Assembly: GCF_024055725.1 (NCBI RefSeq)
Contig: NZ_JAMXMX010000001.1
Location: forward strand, 1-64,000
DNA: 64,000 bases
Direction of reading: 5' to 3'
From: Actinoallomurus spadix
GTDB lineage: Bacteria > Actinomycetota > Actinomycetes > Streptosporangiales > Streptosporangiaceae
Both the position numbers and the translations under genes were made by a program. Numbering within the stretch: position 1 is the stretch's first letter; every line of letters starts with the position of its first letter. Below are positions 17,973 to 25,434 of the stretch, one piece after another. A model generated the notes under the pieces. That model was given only the letters and a program-made list of their open reading frames with translations. It was not told the DNA's origin and searched no databases.

Positions 17973-18893
17973 TCAGGAACCGCTCGTGGCGGGAAGGCGC
18001 TTGTAGACGGCCTGCCAGAAGAACGTCCAGGGAACGGCCCAGCCGTCGGCGACGCAGGTCCACCGGTCACCCGGCCGGTAGGCGGCGAGGAAGGCCGGCA
18101 CGGCGGCCTCCACGGCCCGGCTGTCGTCGATGTCGACCACCTGCCGCAGCGGCCCGGTCTCCATCGCCATGCGCACGGCCTCGTCACCCTGCGCGTGCCC
18201 GTCCAGGCTCTTGTCCATGTACTTGCCGACCGGGTTCTTGACGTAGAACGCGGCACAACGGCCATCGATCAGCGCCAGGTAGTTGCGCACCGTGTCCAAC
18301 GGCATCTCGGTGAGGGAGTTGATGTTGATGGCCAGGTCGAAACGATGCGGGCCGAGCGCGTCGTCGAGCTCGTCCACCGTGATGAAGGTGACCTTGGCGA
18401 ACTGCTCGTCGTCCAGGGCGGCGCGCAGGTAGGTCCGGGAGAGGCCGAGCGTGTTCGGCAGGTCGATGATGTGGTACGACACGAGGTCGTGGTTGCCGAG
18501 CATGGCGTGGCACGTCCGGCCGTAACCGGCCCCGATCTCCAGGACGCGCGCGCCCGCGAGGTCGATCTCCTCCTCGATGAATTCGAGTTCGAGCACCGCC
18601 TGCAGGTAATCCAGGCAGACGCTCTCGCCGTCGATCGTCACGCTGAACGGATCGCCGATCTCGCGGTTGCGGATGCGCCGGAGCCGGGACCAGCCGTCGG
18701 GCCCGAGACCGGACGCGAGATTGTAGATCAGGGTCTTGAGGTACCTGATCCCGTTCGCCGCGGGATTCCAAAGGGCGATCTTGTGGTTCGGAGAACCCGA
18801 CTTGAAATGCGCCAGATTCTTCGGCACGTCCTCGGTGACCCAGCGCCTGCTGATGTGCTCCCACTGCGCGCTGGCCTGATAGGTGGACTTCAT
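17973..18893 (-). CDS. Putative sugar O-methyltransferase (NanM-like)
   Basis: This 306-residue class I methyltransferase has motif I VLEIGAGYGRTCHAML and SYHIIDLPNTLGLSRTYL. The N-terminal region (WEHISRRWVTEDVPKNLAHFK) and NINSLTEMP are typical of the putative sugar O-methyltransferase family found in glycosylated-antibiotic clusters. It would methylate a deoxysugar hydroxyl, for example turning an olivose-type sugar into an oleandrose-type one. The start is ATG 18893 with a GGGAGAGCGAG leader. It lies between the second glycosyltransferase and the DnrK-like methyltransferase in the same orientation. Confidence 0.8.
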   Translation of the reverse strand: MKSTYQASAQWEHISRRWVTEDVPKNLAHFKSGSPNHKIALWNPAANGIRYLKTLIYNLASGLGPDGWSRLRRIRNREIGDPFSVTIDGESVCLDYLQAVLELEFIEEEIDLAGARVLEIGAGYGRTCHAMLGNHDLVSYHIIDLPNTLGLSRTYLRAALDDEQFAKVTFITVDELDDALGPHRFDLAININSLTEMPLDTVRNYLALIDGRCAAFYVKNPVGKYMDKSLDGHAQGDEAVRMAMETGPLRQVVDIDDSRAVEAAVPAFLAAYRPGDRWTCVADGWAVPWTFFWQAVYKRLPATSGS

Positions 18894-18971
18894 CTCGCTC
18901 TCCCGATTGCACCCCGAGGCGCGGGGAATCGTCTGCGGCGTCCGGCACCGTCGTGGTTCCGGCGGCCGGTC

Positions 18972-20123
18972 TCATGAAGCGGTCAGCGTCTCCAGCGTGC
19001 GTACGACCGACGGCGGGCCGGGAAGCGCGGCGATCTCCTCGGCGAGGGCCTGGGCCCGCTGCCGGTACCGCGGGGTGGAGAGGATCTCCCCGCAGCCGGC
19101 GGCCATCGTCTCGACCGGGTCCCGACCGGGCTCCTGCTCCGGCGGAACCGTCAGCGCGGCACCGAAGCCGGACAGCGCCCGCGCGATGGCCTTCGTGTGG
19201 AAGTTCGGTGGCACGATCAGCTGGGGCACCCCGGCGGTCATGACCGTCATGGCGGTCGCCGCGCCCGCGTGGTGCACCATCAGGTCGCAGGTGGGGGCCA
19301 CCACGTCGAGCGGCATCCAGCCGACGCGGACGTCACCGAGGTCTCCGCCGAGCTCCTCGGCGGTCTCCTCGGGCGCCGCGACCAGAACCTCGGCCCCGAT
19401 CCGCGTCAGCCGGTCCACCAGGCGGCGCATCGAACCGCCCGAGAGCATCCGGAAGTGCGTTCCCGAGGTGATCAATACGCGGGGGCGTCCCTCGGGCCGG
19501 GCGTACATCCACCGCTGGAGGCGGCGCTGCGGGTTCCGGGGGATCCAGCGCATCGGCTGCGCGTCGGGGGCGCCGGCGGGCCGCAGCGAGGGCGGGGAGA
19601 CGTCGATGAACAGGTCCGGGTCCGGCAGGTTCGCCAGGCCCAGGCGCTCCAGGTCGGGCCGGAGCCCCTCCTCGGCGACCGGGTCGATCTCCGCCATCGG
19701 GATCCGGAGGTACTCGGCGTGGCGCACGTAGGGGACCTTGAGATGGGTGGCGAGCAGCCCCGCCGCATAGCTCATCGAGCCGCCGACGACCAGGTCGGGC
19801 GGCCAGTCCTCCACCAGGTCCAGCAGCGCGTCCCATTCGGCGGAGGCCATCCTGGCGAAGGCCCGGCCGAAGTTCAGCGACTCCTCCTCCCGCAGATCCC
19901 TGGGAGGGTTCGGGGTGCTCCCCGCGCCGCCGTTCCCCATGAAATGCCGGATCGGCTCGGGCGTGACGGAGACCGCGGGGATCTCGATGGCCTCCGCGAA
20001 TCTCATCAGCGGGTCATTGCCGGCCAGGATGATCTCGTGTCCGGCATTCTGCACGGCCGCCGCGAGAGGCGCCATGCCATAGACGGTCGCCTGGCTGCCG
20101 GTGGCGATGAACAGAATCTTCAT
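18972..20123 (-). CDS. Glycosyltransferase 2 (GT1 family, EryCIII/DesVII-like)
   Basis: This 383-residue GT-B glycosyltransferase is paralogous to the protein at 14504-15556. The proteins share long identical runs, for example SLRPAGAPDAQPMRWIPRN, and around 15050-15135 versus 19515-19600 the DNA is nearly identical. It keeps the acceptor-side segment (residues about 60-95, SLNFGRAFARMASAEWDALL) that the other copy lacks. The C-terminal donor site includes VHHAGAATAMTVMTAGVPQ. Two transferases fit two different sugars or a disaccharide. ATG 20123 is the only start giving the family N-terminus. Confidence 0.9.
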   Translation of the reverse strand: MKILFIATGSQATVYGMAPLAAAVQNAGHEIILAGNDPLMRFAEAIEIPAVSVTPEPIRHFMGNGGAGSTPNPPRDLREEESLNFGRAFARMASAEWDALLDLVEDWPPDLVVGGSMSYAAGLLATHLKVPYVRHAEYLRIPMAEIDPVAEEGLRPDLERLGLANLPDPDLFIDVSPPSLRPAGAPDAQPMRWIPRNPQRRLQRWMYARPEGRPRVLITSGTHFRMLSGGSMRRLVDRLTRIGAEVLVAAPEETAEELGGDLGDVRVGWMPLDVVAPTCDLMVHHAGAATAMTVMTAGVPQLIVPPNFHTKAIARALSGFGAALTVPPEQEPGRDPVETMAAGCGEILSTPRYRQRAQALAEEIAALPGPPSVVRTLETLTAS

Positions 20124-20169
20124 GGCAATCCGTTTTCCTTCGGTGAGACGGCGACGTCGATGACCGGCC

Positions 20170-21039
20170 TCAACCGGATTCGGCCACTTCCATGATGTAG
20201 CGGCCATAGGACGACTTCGCCAGGCGACGGCCGAGGCGATGGAAGGCCTCCCGATCGATGTATCCCAGTCGCCAGGCGATCTCTTCGAGACAGGCGATCC
20301 GCACGCCCTGCCGGTGCTCCAGGACCTGCACGTACTGCCCCGCCTCCATGAGGGCGTCGTGCGTTCCCGTGTCCAGCCAGACGAAGCCGCGGCCCAGGGG
20401 TATCAGCGTGGCCTCGCCCCGCTCCAGATAGGCTCGGTTGACATCGGTTATCTCCAGCTCCCCGCGTTCGGACGGCTGCAGTTTTCCGGCGATTTCCACC
20501 ACGCGATTGTCATAGAGATAAAGGCCGGTGATCGCCATATTCGTCCGCGGTCTGGCCGGCTTCTCCTCGATCGAGACGAGCCTGCCCCGCTCGTCCAGTT
20601 CACCGACCCCGTAGCGCTGCGGATCCCGTACCGGGTGGCCGAACAGGACACAGCCCTCGACGTTCCGCGCCGCCCGGTGGACCAGGGTCCCGAACCCCGC
20701 TCCGTGGAAGATGTTGTCGCCCAGCACCAGGGCGACCGGGTCATCTCCGATGTGGTCCGCGGAGACGAGGAACGCGTCCGCGATCCCCCGCGGCTTGTCC
20801 TGCTCCGCGTAGCTCAGGGAGATGCCCAGCCAGGAACCGTCGCCCAGCAGTTTCCGGAAGACCTTCAGGTCGTCCGGCGACGAGATGATCTGAATCTCGG
20901 TGATACCCGCGATCATCAGGACCGACAGCGGGTAATAGATCATTGGTTTGTCGTAGACCGGAAGCAACTGCTTCGAGACACCGAGCGTGACCGGGTGCAG
21001 CCGCGTGCCATGGCCGCCGGCCAGGATGATCCCCTTCAC
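20170..21039 (-). CDS. rmlA: Glucose-1-phosphate thymidylyltransferase
   Basis: This 289-residue nucleotidyltransferase makes dTDP-glucose, the entry point of the deoxysugar pathway. The N-terminal MKGIILAGGHGTRLHPVT is the nucleotide-binding loop. VLGDNIF, EEKPARPRTNMAITGLYLYD and FVWLDTGTHDALMEA are standard RmlA motifs. GTG 21039 has GGAGG in the leader GAGGAGGCGGGCC. A hairpin terminator (21180-21198) and a StrR-type operator (21215-21243) lie upstream, so it probably has its own activated promoter driving the run toward the glycosyltransferases. Confidence 0.95.
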   Translation of the reverse strand: MKGIILAGGHGTRLHPVTLGVSKQLLPVYDKPMIYYPLSVLMIAGITEIQIISSPDDLKVFRKLLGDGSWLGISLSYAEQDKPRGIADAFLVSADHIGDDPVALVLGDNIFHGAGFGTLVHRAARNVEGCVLFGHPVRDPQRYGVGELDERGRLVSIEEKPARPRTNMAITGLYLYDNRVVEIAGKLQPSERGELEITDVNRAYLERGEATLIPLGRGFVWLDTGTHDALMEAGQYVQVLEHRQGVRIACLEEIAWRLGYIDREAFHRLGRRLAKSSYGRYIMEVAESG

Positions 21040-21179
21040 GGCCCGCCTCCTCGCCCTGTCCGTACCGGCACAGCGAAGACCCATGGCGAGGCTCGCCACC
21101 GGGTCATCCGCATTCCGTCCACTCCACATGGTGGACAGCCGCATGGCCGGTCGGCATCTTCGACGGTGCCGTGGTGACT

Positions 21180-21198
21180 CGGGCGGACGCTCCGCCCG
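21180..21198 (-). terminator. Short GC hairpin downstream of the glutamyl-hydrolase-like gene
   Basis: CGGGCGGA and TCCGCCCG form a perfect 8-bp stem with a CGC loop. It begins 19 bp beyond the stop of the gene at 21217-22032 and 141 bp before the rmlA start. It probably ends that transcript. No T-tract is visible, as is usual in actinomycetes. Confidence 0.5.
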
Positions 21199-21214
21199 GA
21201 CACGGTCCGGCCGC

Positions 21215-21243
21215 GTTCAACCGCGCGTGGTCGCCGGTCGAAC
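21215..21243. promoter_or_regulatory. StrR-type operator D (upstream of rmlA)
   Basis: The arms GTTCAACCG and CGGTCGAAC are separated by exactly 11 bp. They pair with one mismatch and match the StrR consensus GTTCGACTG-N11-CAGTCGAAC. It lies 175 bp upstream of rmlA and overlaps the last codon and stop of the gene at 21217. It has the same architecture as the sites at 33254, 36307 and 50268. Confidence 0.7.
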
Positions 21244-22032
21244 GGGACCGCTGCCGTCGACGGCGCGCCGGCCGGCCGCCTGCGCGGCGGAACGCCCGGC
21301 CGCCTCGGCGAGCGCCCGGTGCAGCCGCTCGTCCTCGGTCTGGCCGGCCTCCCACTGCACGCCGATCGCGAACGGGTGGCCGGTCACCTCCACCACCTCG
21401 ACGACTCCGTCCGGGGCCCATGCGGTGGCGGTGAGGCCGGTGCCGATCCGGTCGATCGCCTGGTGATGGTGGCAGGCGGCCTCGGACGGGCCGTCGCCGA
21501 GGATCTCGGCGATCCGGCTGCCCGGCCGCAGGTCCAGGCGGTTCCCGCCGAAGGTGAACTTCTCCGTCTCCGGGCAATGACCGTCATGGCCCGTGACCTC
21601 GGGCAGATGCTGGTGCAGCGTGCCCCCGAACCGCACGTTGAGCAGTTGCATGCCGCGGCAGATGGCGAGAACGGGCAGGCCGGCGTCGAGCGCCGCAGCG
21701 ACCAGCGCGAGCTCGGCGGTGTCGACGGCCGGGTTCGCGCCACGGGTCCGGGGGTGCGGGGCGGCTCCGTACAGTGCCGGATCCAGGTCCGGGCCGCCCG
21801 GCACGAGCAGGCCGTCGAGGTGGTCGACGGGGTGCTCGACGCCGGGTAGCAGGGGAAGCAGCAGGGGAGCGCAGCCCGCGGCGGCCAGGAAGTCCACGTG
21901 CGACTGCAGCGCGAGGCTGACGGTCATGGGGGCGCCCTGAAGCGTGACGGGCGCCGTCCGGGCGCATACGCCGATGACCGGCCGCTCCGCGGACCGCCGT
22001 GCGCGCACCGTGCCGTTCGGGGTCGAATTCAT
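21217..22032 (-). CDS. Class I glutamine amidotransferase-like, PuuD/gamma-glutamyl-hydrolase family, altered active site
   Basis: This 271-residue protein resembles gamma-glutamyl-GABA hydrolases: an RPVIGVCART start, LLVPGGPDLDPALYG, and the nucleophile Cys in AICRGMQLLN. In the family the C-terminal GVQWHPE supplies the catalytic His and Glu; here the same place reads GVQWEAGQ, so both appear lost or moved. ATG 22032 has GAGGG five bases upstream; ATG 22044 is the alternative. It sits between rmlA and rmlB, odd for a sugar operon. Because the hydrazine is carried as a gamma-glutamyl derivative in related pathways, a role in handling that carrier is possible but unproven. Confidence 0.78.
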   Translation of the reverse strand: MNSTPNGTVRARRSAERPVIGVCARTAPVTLQGAPMTVSLALQSHVDFLAAAGCAPLLLPLLPGVEHPVDHLDGLLVPGGPDLDPALYGAAPHPRTRGANPAVDTAELALVAAALDAGLPVLAICRGMQLLNVRFGGTLHQHLPEVTGHDGHCPETEKFTFGGNRLDLRPGSRIAEILGDGPSEAACHHHQAIDRIGTGLTATAWAPDGVVEVVEVTGHPFAIGVQWEAGQTEDERLHRALAEAAGRSAAQAAGRRAVDGSGPVRPATTRG

Positions 22033-22086
22033 GATCACCCTCATCGTTTCCAGGGAAATGGGAGGACCACGACCGGCCGGGGCCTC

Positions 22087-23076
22087 TCATGATCCGGGCC
22101 GCGCGGGCGGCGCGGGCCGGTTCAGGGGCGCCCACCAGTCGCGGTGGTCCGCGTACCACTCGACCGTCGCCTTGAGACCCTCGGCGAACGGAACCCGAGG
22201 CGCGTAGCCCATCGACCGCAGCAGCGAGTCGTCCAGGCTGTAGCGACGGTCGTGGCCCTTGCGATCGGTGACCGGCACGACCATGTCCCACGACGCGCCG
22301 CAGGCCGTCAGGATCGCCGCGGTCAGCTCCCGGTTCGACAACTCGGTGCCGCCGTCGATGTGGTACACCCGCCCCCGCTCGCCTCGCTCGAGAACGAGCT
22401 GGACGCCGCGGCAGTGGTCGTCGACGTGGATCCACCCGCGCACGTTGAGACCGTCGCCGTACAGCGGGACCGGCCTGCCGTCCAGCAGGTTGGTGACGAA
22501 CAACGGGACGACCTTCTCCGGGTACTGGTGGGGGCCGTAGTTGTTGCAGCACCGCGTGACCGAGACGTTCAGCCCGTGCGTGCGGGCGTACGCCAGGGCC
22601 AGCAGGTCGCCGCCCGCCTTCGCCGCCGAGTACGGCGAGTTCGGATCCAGCGGCGCGTCCTCGGCCCAGGACCCCGCGGCGATCGACCCGTACACCTCGT
22701 CGGTGGACACGTGGACGACACGCGGGACTCCGGCCGCCAGGCACGCGTCGAGCAGGACCTGCACACCGGTCACGTTGGACGAGACGAACTCGGCCGCTCC
22801 GGCGATGGACCGGTCGACATGCGTCTCGGCGGCGAAGTTCAGCACCGCGTCGTGCCCCGGCAGCAGGTCCGCCAGGAGGCCGGCGTCGCAGATGTCACCG
22901 CGCACGAACCTGAATCGCCCGGCCACCGCGTCGAGGTTCGCCGGGTTCCCCGCGTAGGTGAGCTTGTCCAGCACGGTCACCCGCGCGTCTTCGCAGCCGG
23001 GATAGCCGCCGCCGAGCAGCGTCCGCACGTAGTGCGAGCCGATGAAGCCGGCACCCCCCGTCACCAGGATTCTCAT
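22087..23076 (-). CDS. rmlB: dTDP-glucose 4,6-dehydratase
   Basis: This 329-residue extended SDR has GGAGFIGSH, TYAGN, NFAAETHVDRSI, STDEVYG (catalytic Asp/Glu) and the YSAAK Tyr/Lys pair. It makes dTDP-4-keto-6-deoxyglucose, the branch point for all 6-deoxysugars made here. The start is ATG 23076. A 37-bp element shared with the acyl-CoA carboxylase promoter lies 58 bp upstream. Confidence 0.95.
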   Translation of the reverse strand: MRILVTGGAGFIGSHYVRTLLGGGYPGCEDARVTVLDKLTYAGNPANLDAVAGRFRFVRGDICDAGLLADLLPGHDAVLNFAAETHVDRSIAGAAEFVSSNVTGVQVLLDACLAAGVPRVVHVSTDEVYGSIAAGSWAEDAPLDPNSPYSAAKAGGDLLALAYARTHGLNVSVTRCCNNYGPHQYPEKVVPLFVTNLLDGRPVPLYGDGLNVRGWIHVDDHCRGVQLVLERGERGRVYHIDGGTELSNRELTAAILTACGASWDMVVPVTDRKGHDRRYSLDDSLLRSMGYAPRVPFAEGLKATVEWYADHRDWWAPLNRPAPPARPGS

Positions 23077-23134
23077 GAGCTGATCCGCACCTCGCCGTGG
23101 CCGCCGAGCACGGGCCGGTACGCCTCGTGCATGC

Positions 23135-23171
23135 CTCTTAGCCTGCGCCGATCGCCGGGCGCGGCCATCTC
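23135..23171 (-). promoter_or_regulatory. Shared 37-bp promoter/operator element, copy 1 (rmlB)
   Basis: This stretch matches 61963-61999 at 34 of 37 positions. On the coding strand of both genes it contains CGCGCCCGGCGAT and ends GCTAAGAG. Similarity continues weakly for another ~18 bp upstream (TTGCC...CCGGG on the plus strand). It lies 58 bp before rmlB. Probably a promoter core or operator read by the same factor at both genes; the factor is unknown. Confidence 0.6.
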
Positions 23172-23195
23172 CGAGGTTGCCCTACCGGGCCGACC

Positions 23196-23350
23196 ACCGG
23201 GAACGGCCCCCCGCTCGCCGAGCCTGCGGGCCGGCGGGTCACCGGGGGACGGCCCCGCCGGTTCGCCGAGCGTGCGGGCCGGCGGGTCACCAGGGAAGGT
23301 CCCGCCGGTCTCCCGAGCGTGCGGGCCGGGGGGTCACCGGGAGCGCCGCC
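23196..23350. repeat. Imperfect 45-48 bp tandem repeat, three units plus a partial
   Basis: Units start at 23196, 23241, 23289 and 23336, each opening ACCGGG- or ACCAGG- and closing GCGGGCCGGCGGGTC or nearly so. They fill the gap between rmlB and the PPOX-class gene and run into the last codons of the latter. Units are contiguous with no unique spacers, so this is not a CRISPR array. Confidence 0.65.
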
Positions 23351-23813
23351 ACGGCCGCCCGCGCCACGGCCACCACCCGCGGCCTCCCAAAGGCCGGCCG
23401 CTGTACGCCCAGCCGGTCCACTCGCCGATGTCGACCGCCAGCATCGGGCCGCCGTCCTCGGCGTACGCGGGGCCGGCGAACTGCGGGTACTTCCGGTCCA
23501 GCAGGCCGATCGCATGGGTGCGCTCCGGGCCGTCGCCGACCACCCGGCCGGTGCCGCGCAGCCGCACCCACCACGCCTTCACCCAATCCTCGTCGTAGAA
23601 GTCGGCCAGGATCGTGACCCGCTCGTCGTGGTCCAGGTTCCGTAGCCGCTTGGGCGGCCGGGCCTTCTTGTCCGTCGGCGAGTAGAAGACGTCGCCGTCG
23701 ACCGCGAAGATGACCGGCACCACGTGCGCCCGGCCACGGTCGTCGACCGTGGCGAGCCGCACGACCCGCTCCCGCTCGACCCGGCCTCGCATCTCGCCCT
23801 GCTCGAGGTTCAT
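23334..23813 (-). CDS. PPOX-class (F420/FMN split-barrel) protein
   Basis: This 159-residue protein has the pyridoxamine-oxidase-like split-barrel pattern: RVVRLATVDDRGRAHVVPVIFAVDGDVFYSP near the start and RVTILADFYDEDW in the middle. It resembles the mycobacterial Rv0121-type PPOX-class family thought to bind F420. The last residues are Trp/Arg/Gly-rich and overlap the tandem repeat. It overlaps the sigma-factor gene by 4 bp, so the two are translated together. No link to the polyketide pathway is evident. Confidence 0.8.
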   Translation of the reverse strand: MNLEQGEMRGRVERERVVRLATVDDRGRAHVVPVIFAVDGDVFYSPTDKKARPPKRLRNLDHDERVTILADFYDEDWVKAWWVRLRGTGRVVGDGPERTHAIGLLDRKYPQFAGPAYAEDGGPMLAVDIGEWTGWAYSGRPLGGRGWWPWRGRPWRRSR

Positions 23814-24721
23814 GACCGCTCCTTGCCGCCGGCGCTCAGGAAGACGATGTCGAGGTCGCGGAGCCGGTCGGGGTCCGCGTCCATGGCGATGCGGGTGATC
23901 CTCCCGTCGGTGACCGTGAACGTGAAGACGACCTTCGGCCGGCCGCGGTACGCCCAGACGGCCGCCGGGACGCCGTCGACCAGCGCCGGCCGCGCGGCCT
24001 GAGCCCGTCCGTTGAAGGTGGCCGCCACCGCGTCGGCGCCGCGGACCTCGGCGGCGGCGCCCATCCGCACGGTCGCCGGATCGGCGACGAGCACGGCGCC
24101 GGGATCGAGCAGCGCGAGCAGGCCGGCGAAGTCGCCGTCCCGGGAGGCGGCCAGGAACGCGGCGACGATCTCCCGCTTCCGGGAGTGCGCGCCGTCGGAT
24201 CCGGCGGCCGCCCCGCGCACCCGGCGCCGGGCCCGGCTGGCGAGTTGCCGGGCCGCCGCCGGGGAGCGGTCGATGATGGCGCCGATCTCGCCGAAGGGCA
24301 CGTCGAAGACGTCGTGCAGGACTAACGCGAGCCGTTCGCCGGGCGTCAGCCTGTCCAGCACCACCATCAGTGCGACGCCCACCGAATCGGCGAGCAGCGC
24401 CTCGTCCTCGGGACCCGCCTGGCCGGCCGGATCACGGCTCGGGTGCGGCGTGGCAGGGTCGGGCGGCAGCGCCCCGGCGGGCTCCTCACGCCGGGACTGG
24501 CGGGACTCCAGCATGTTCAGGCAGACGCGGGCCACGACCGTGGTGAGCCATCCCGCGGGGTTCTCCACCCGGTCGGGGTCGGCGCGGTTGACCCGCAGCC
24601 ACGCCTCCTGCACCGCGTCCTCGGCGTCACCGCGCGAGCCGAGCATCCGGTACGCCAGCCCCGTCAGCCGGCTCCGGTGCTCGGCGAAGCGCTGCGTCAG
24701 CCAGTCGTGCTGCTCGCTCAT
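23810..24721 (-). CDS. ECF sigma factor, ECF41 type with SnoaL-like C-terminal domain
   Basis: The protein has 303 residues. Region 2 (LTGLAYRMLGSRGDAEDAVQEAWLR) and region 4 (LVLHDVFDVPFGEIGAIIDRSPAAARQLASRARRRV) are followed by a ~110-residue SnoaL-like domain (FLAASRDGDFAGLLALLDPGAVLVAD) ending in an NPDKL-like motif (DPDRL). This is the ECF41 layout, where the C-terminal domain modulates activity without a separate anti-sigma factor. ATG 24721 follows GGAGG. It is divergent from the VOC-protein gene at 24867, a likely target. Confidence 0.88.
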   Translation of the reverse strand: MSEQHDWLTQRFAEHRSRLTGLAYRMLGSRGDAEDAVQEAWLRVNRADPDRVENPAGWLTTVVARVCLNMLESRQSRREEPAGALPPDPATPHPSRDPAGQAGPEDEALLADSVGVALMVVLDRLTPGERLALVLHDVFDVPFGEIGAIIDRSPAAARQLASRARRRVRGAAAGSDGAHSRKREIVAAFLAASRDGDFAGLLALLDPGAVLVADPATVRMGAAAEVRGADAVAATFNGRAQAARPALVDGVPAAVWAYRGRPKVVFTFTVTDGRITRIAMDADPDRLRDLDIVFLSAGGKERS

Positions 24722-24866
24722 GTCACATTCCTCCGTCCGCACCTGTCATACCAGTCGACGGGTGAGACAGGCGAGCCACCGGAGGCCCGCCCGGTTGAAC
24801 GTTCCCACCGCGGATCGCCGGGGCTCGGGGGCGACTTACGCAGGCACGGATACGGAGGAGGTAGCG

Positions 24867-25256
24867 ATGGCACCGAAGGTGAACGTCATCATGCTCGGCG
24901 TCCGGGACATGGCCCGGGCGAAGAGGTTCTACGCCGAGGGCCTGGGCGCGGAGATCGAGCAGGACTATCCGAACTTCGTCTCGCTCACCCTCGGCGAGGG
25001 CTCCTCGTCGCTGGCCCTCTACGAGTGGGACGCCGCCGCGCAGGACGCCGGGGTCTCGTCGGAGGGCTCCGGATTCCGCGGTGTCTCGTTCCACTACGGC
25101 GCCGGGTCCCGTGAAGAGGTCGACGAGGTGATCTCCAAGGCCGAGGCCGCCGGTGGCAGCGTGGTCCGCAAGCCGGAGAGCGCGCAGTGGGGCGGGTACT
25201 TCGGCTACTTCGCCGACCCCGACGGCTACCTGTGGAAGGTCGCGACCGCGAGCTGA
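24867..25256 (+). CDS. VOC-family (glyoxalase/bleomycin-resistance-like) protein
   Basis: This 129-residue protein contains one vicinal-oxygen-chelate module pair: NVIMLGVRDMARAKRFYAEGLG at the start and GGYFGYFADPDGYLWKVA at the end. GGAGGAGG precedes ATG 24867. The gene stands alone between the divergent ECF41 sigma gene and a strong hairpin terminator. The function cannot be deduced from the fold. Confidence 0.85.
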   Translation: MAPKVNVIMLGVRDMARAKRFYAEGLGAEIEQDYPNFVSLTLGEGSSSLALYEWDAAAQDAGVSSEGSGFRGVSFHYGAGSREEVDEVISKAEAAGGSVVRKPESAQWGGYFGYFADPDGYLWKVATAS

Positions 25257-25276
25257 CCCGGGCCGTCCGCTGATCG

Positions 25277-25314
25277 CTGAGGGCCGGCCGCCCTCCTCTC
25301 CGGCCGGCCCTCAG
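25277..25314 (+). terminator. Strong intrinsic terminator after the VOC gene
   Basis: A perfect 14-bp inverted repeat (CTGAGGGCCGGCCG / CGGCCGGCCCTCAG) with a 10-base loop starts 21 bp after the VOC stop. Confidence 0.8.
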
Positions 25315-25434
25315 CTCTGTTCGGGACACGTCGTGCCTGGCAGAGTCCACCCGTCCTTGACCGGGATTGCAGGAACCTTCGTCAGGCTGCGCCCAACGCT
25401 CGCCTCCTTGTTGTCACCTTCTGGAAGGACGGAC

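Noticed and set aside
23196-23350. CRISPR array
   Set aside because: The units are contiguous and degenerate, without unique spacers, and no cas genes are present.
24792-24800. Additional StrR half-sites (CGGTTGAAC at 24792, CAGTCGAGC near 30085, AGTTGAACA near 63101)
   Set aside because: None has a convincing partner arm at 11-bp spacing; 30085 lies in the end of a coding sequence and 63101 has only a weak left arm.
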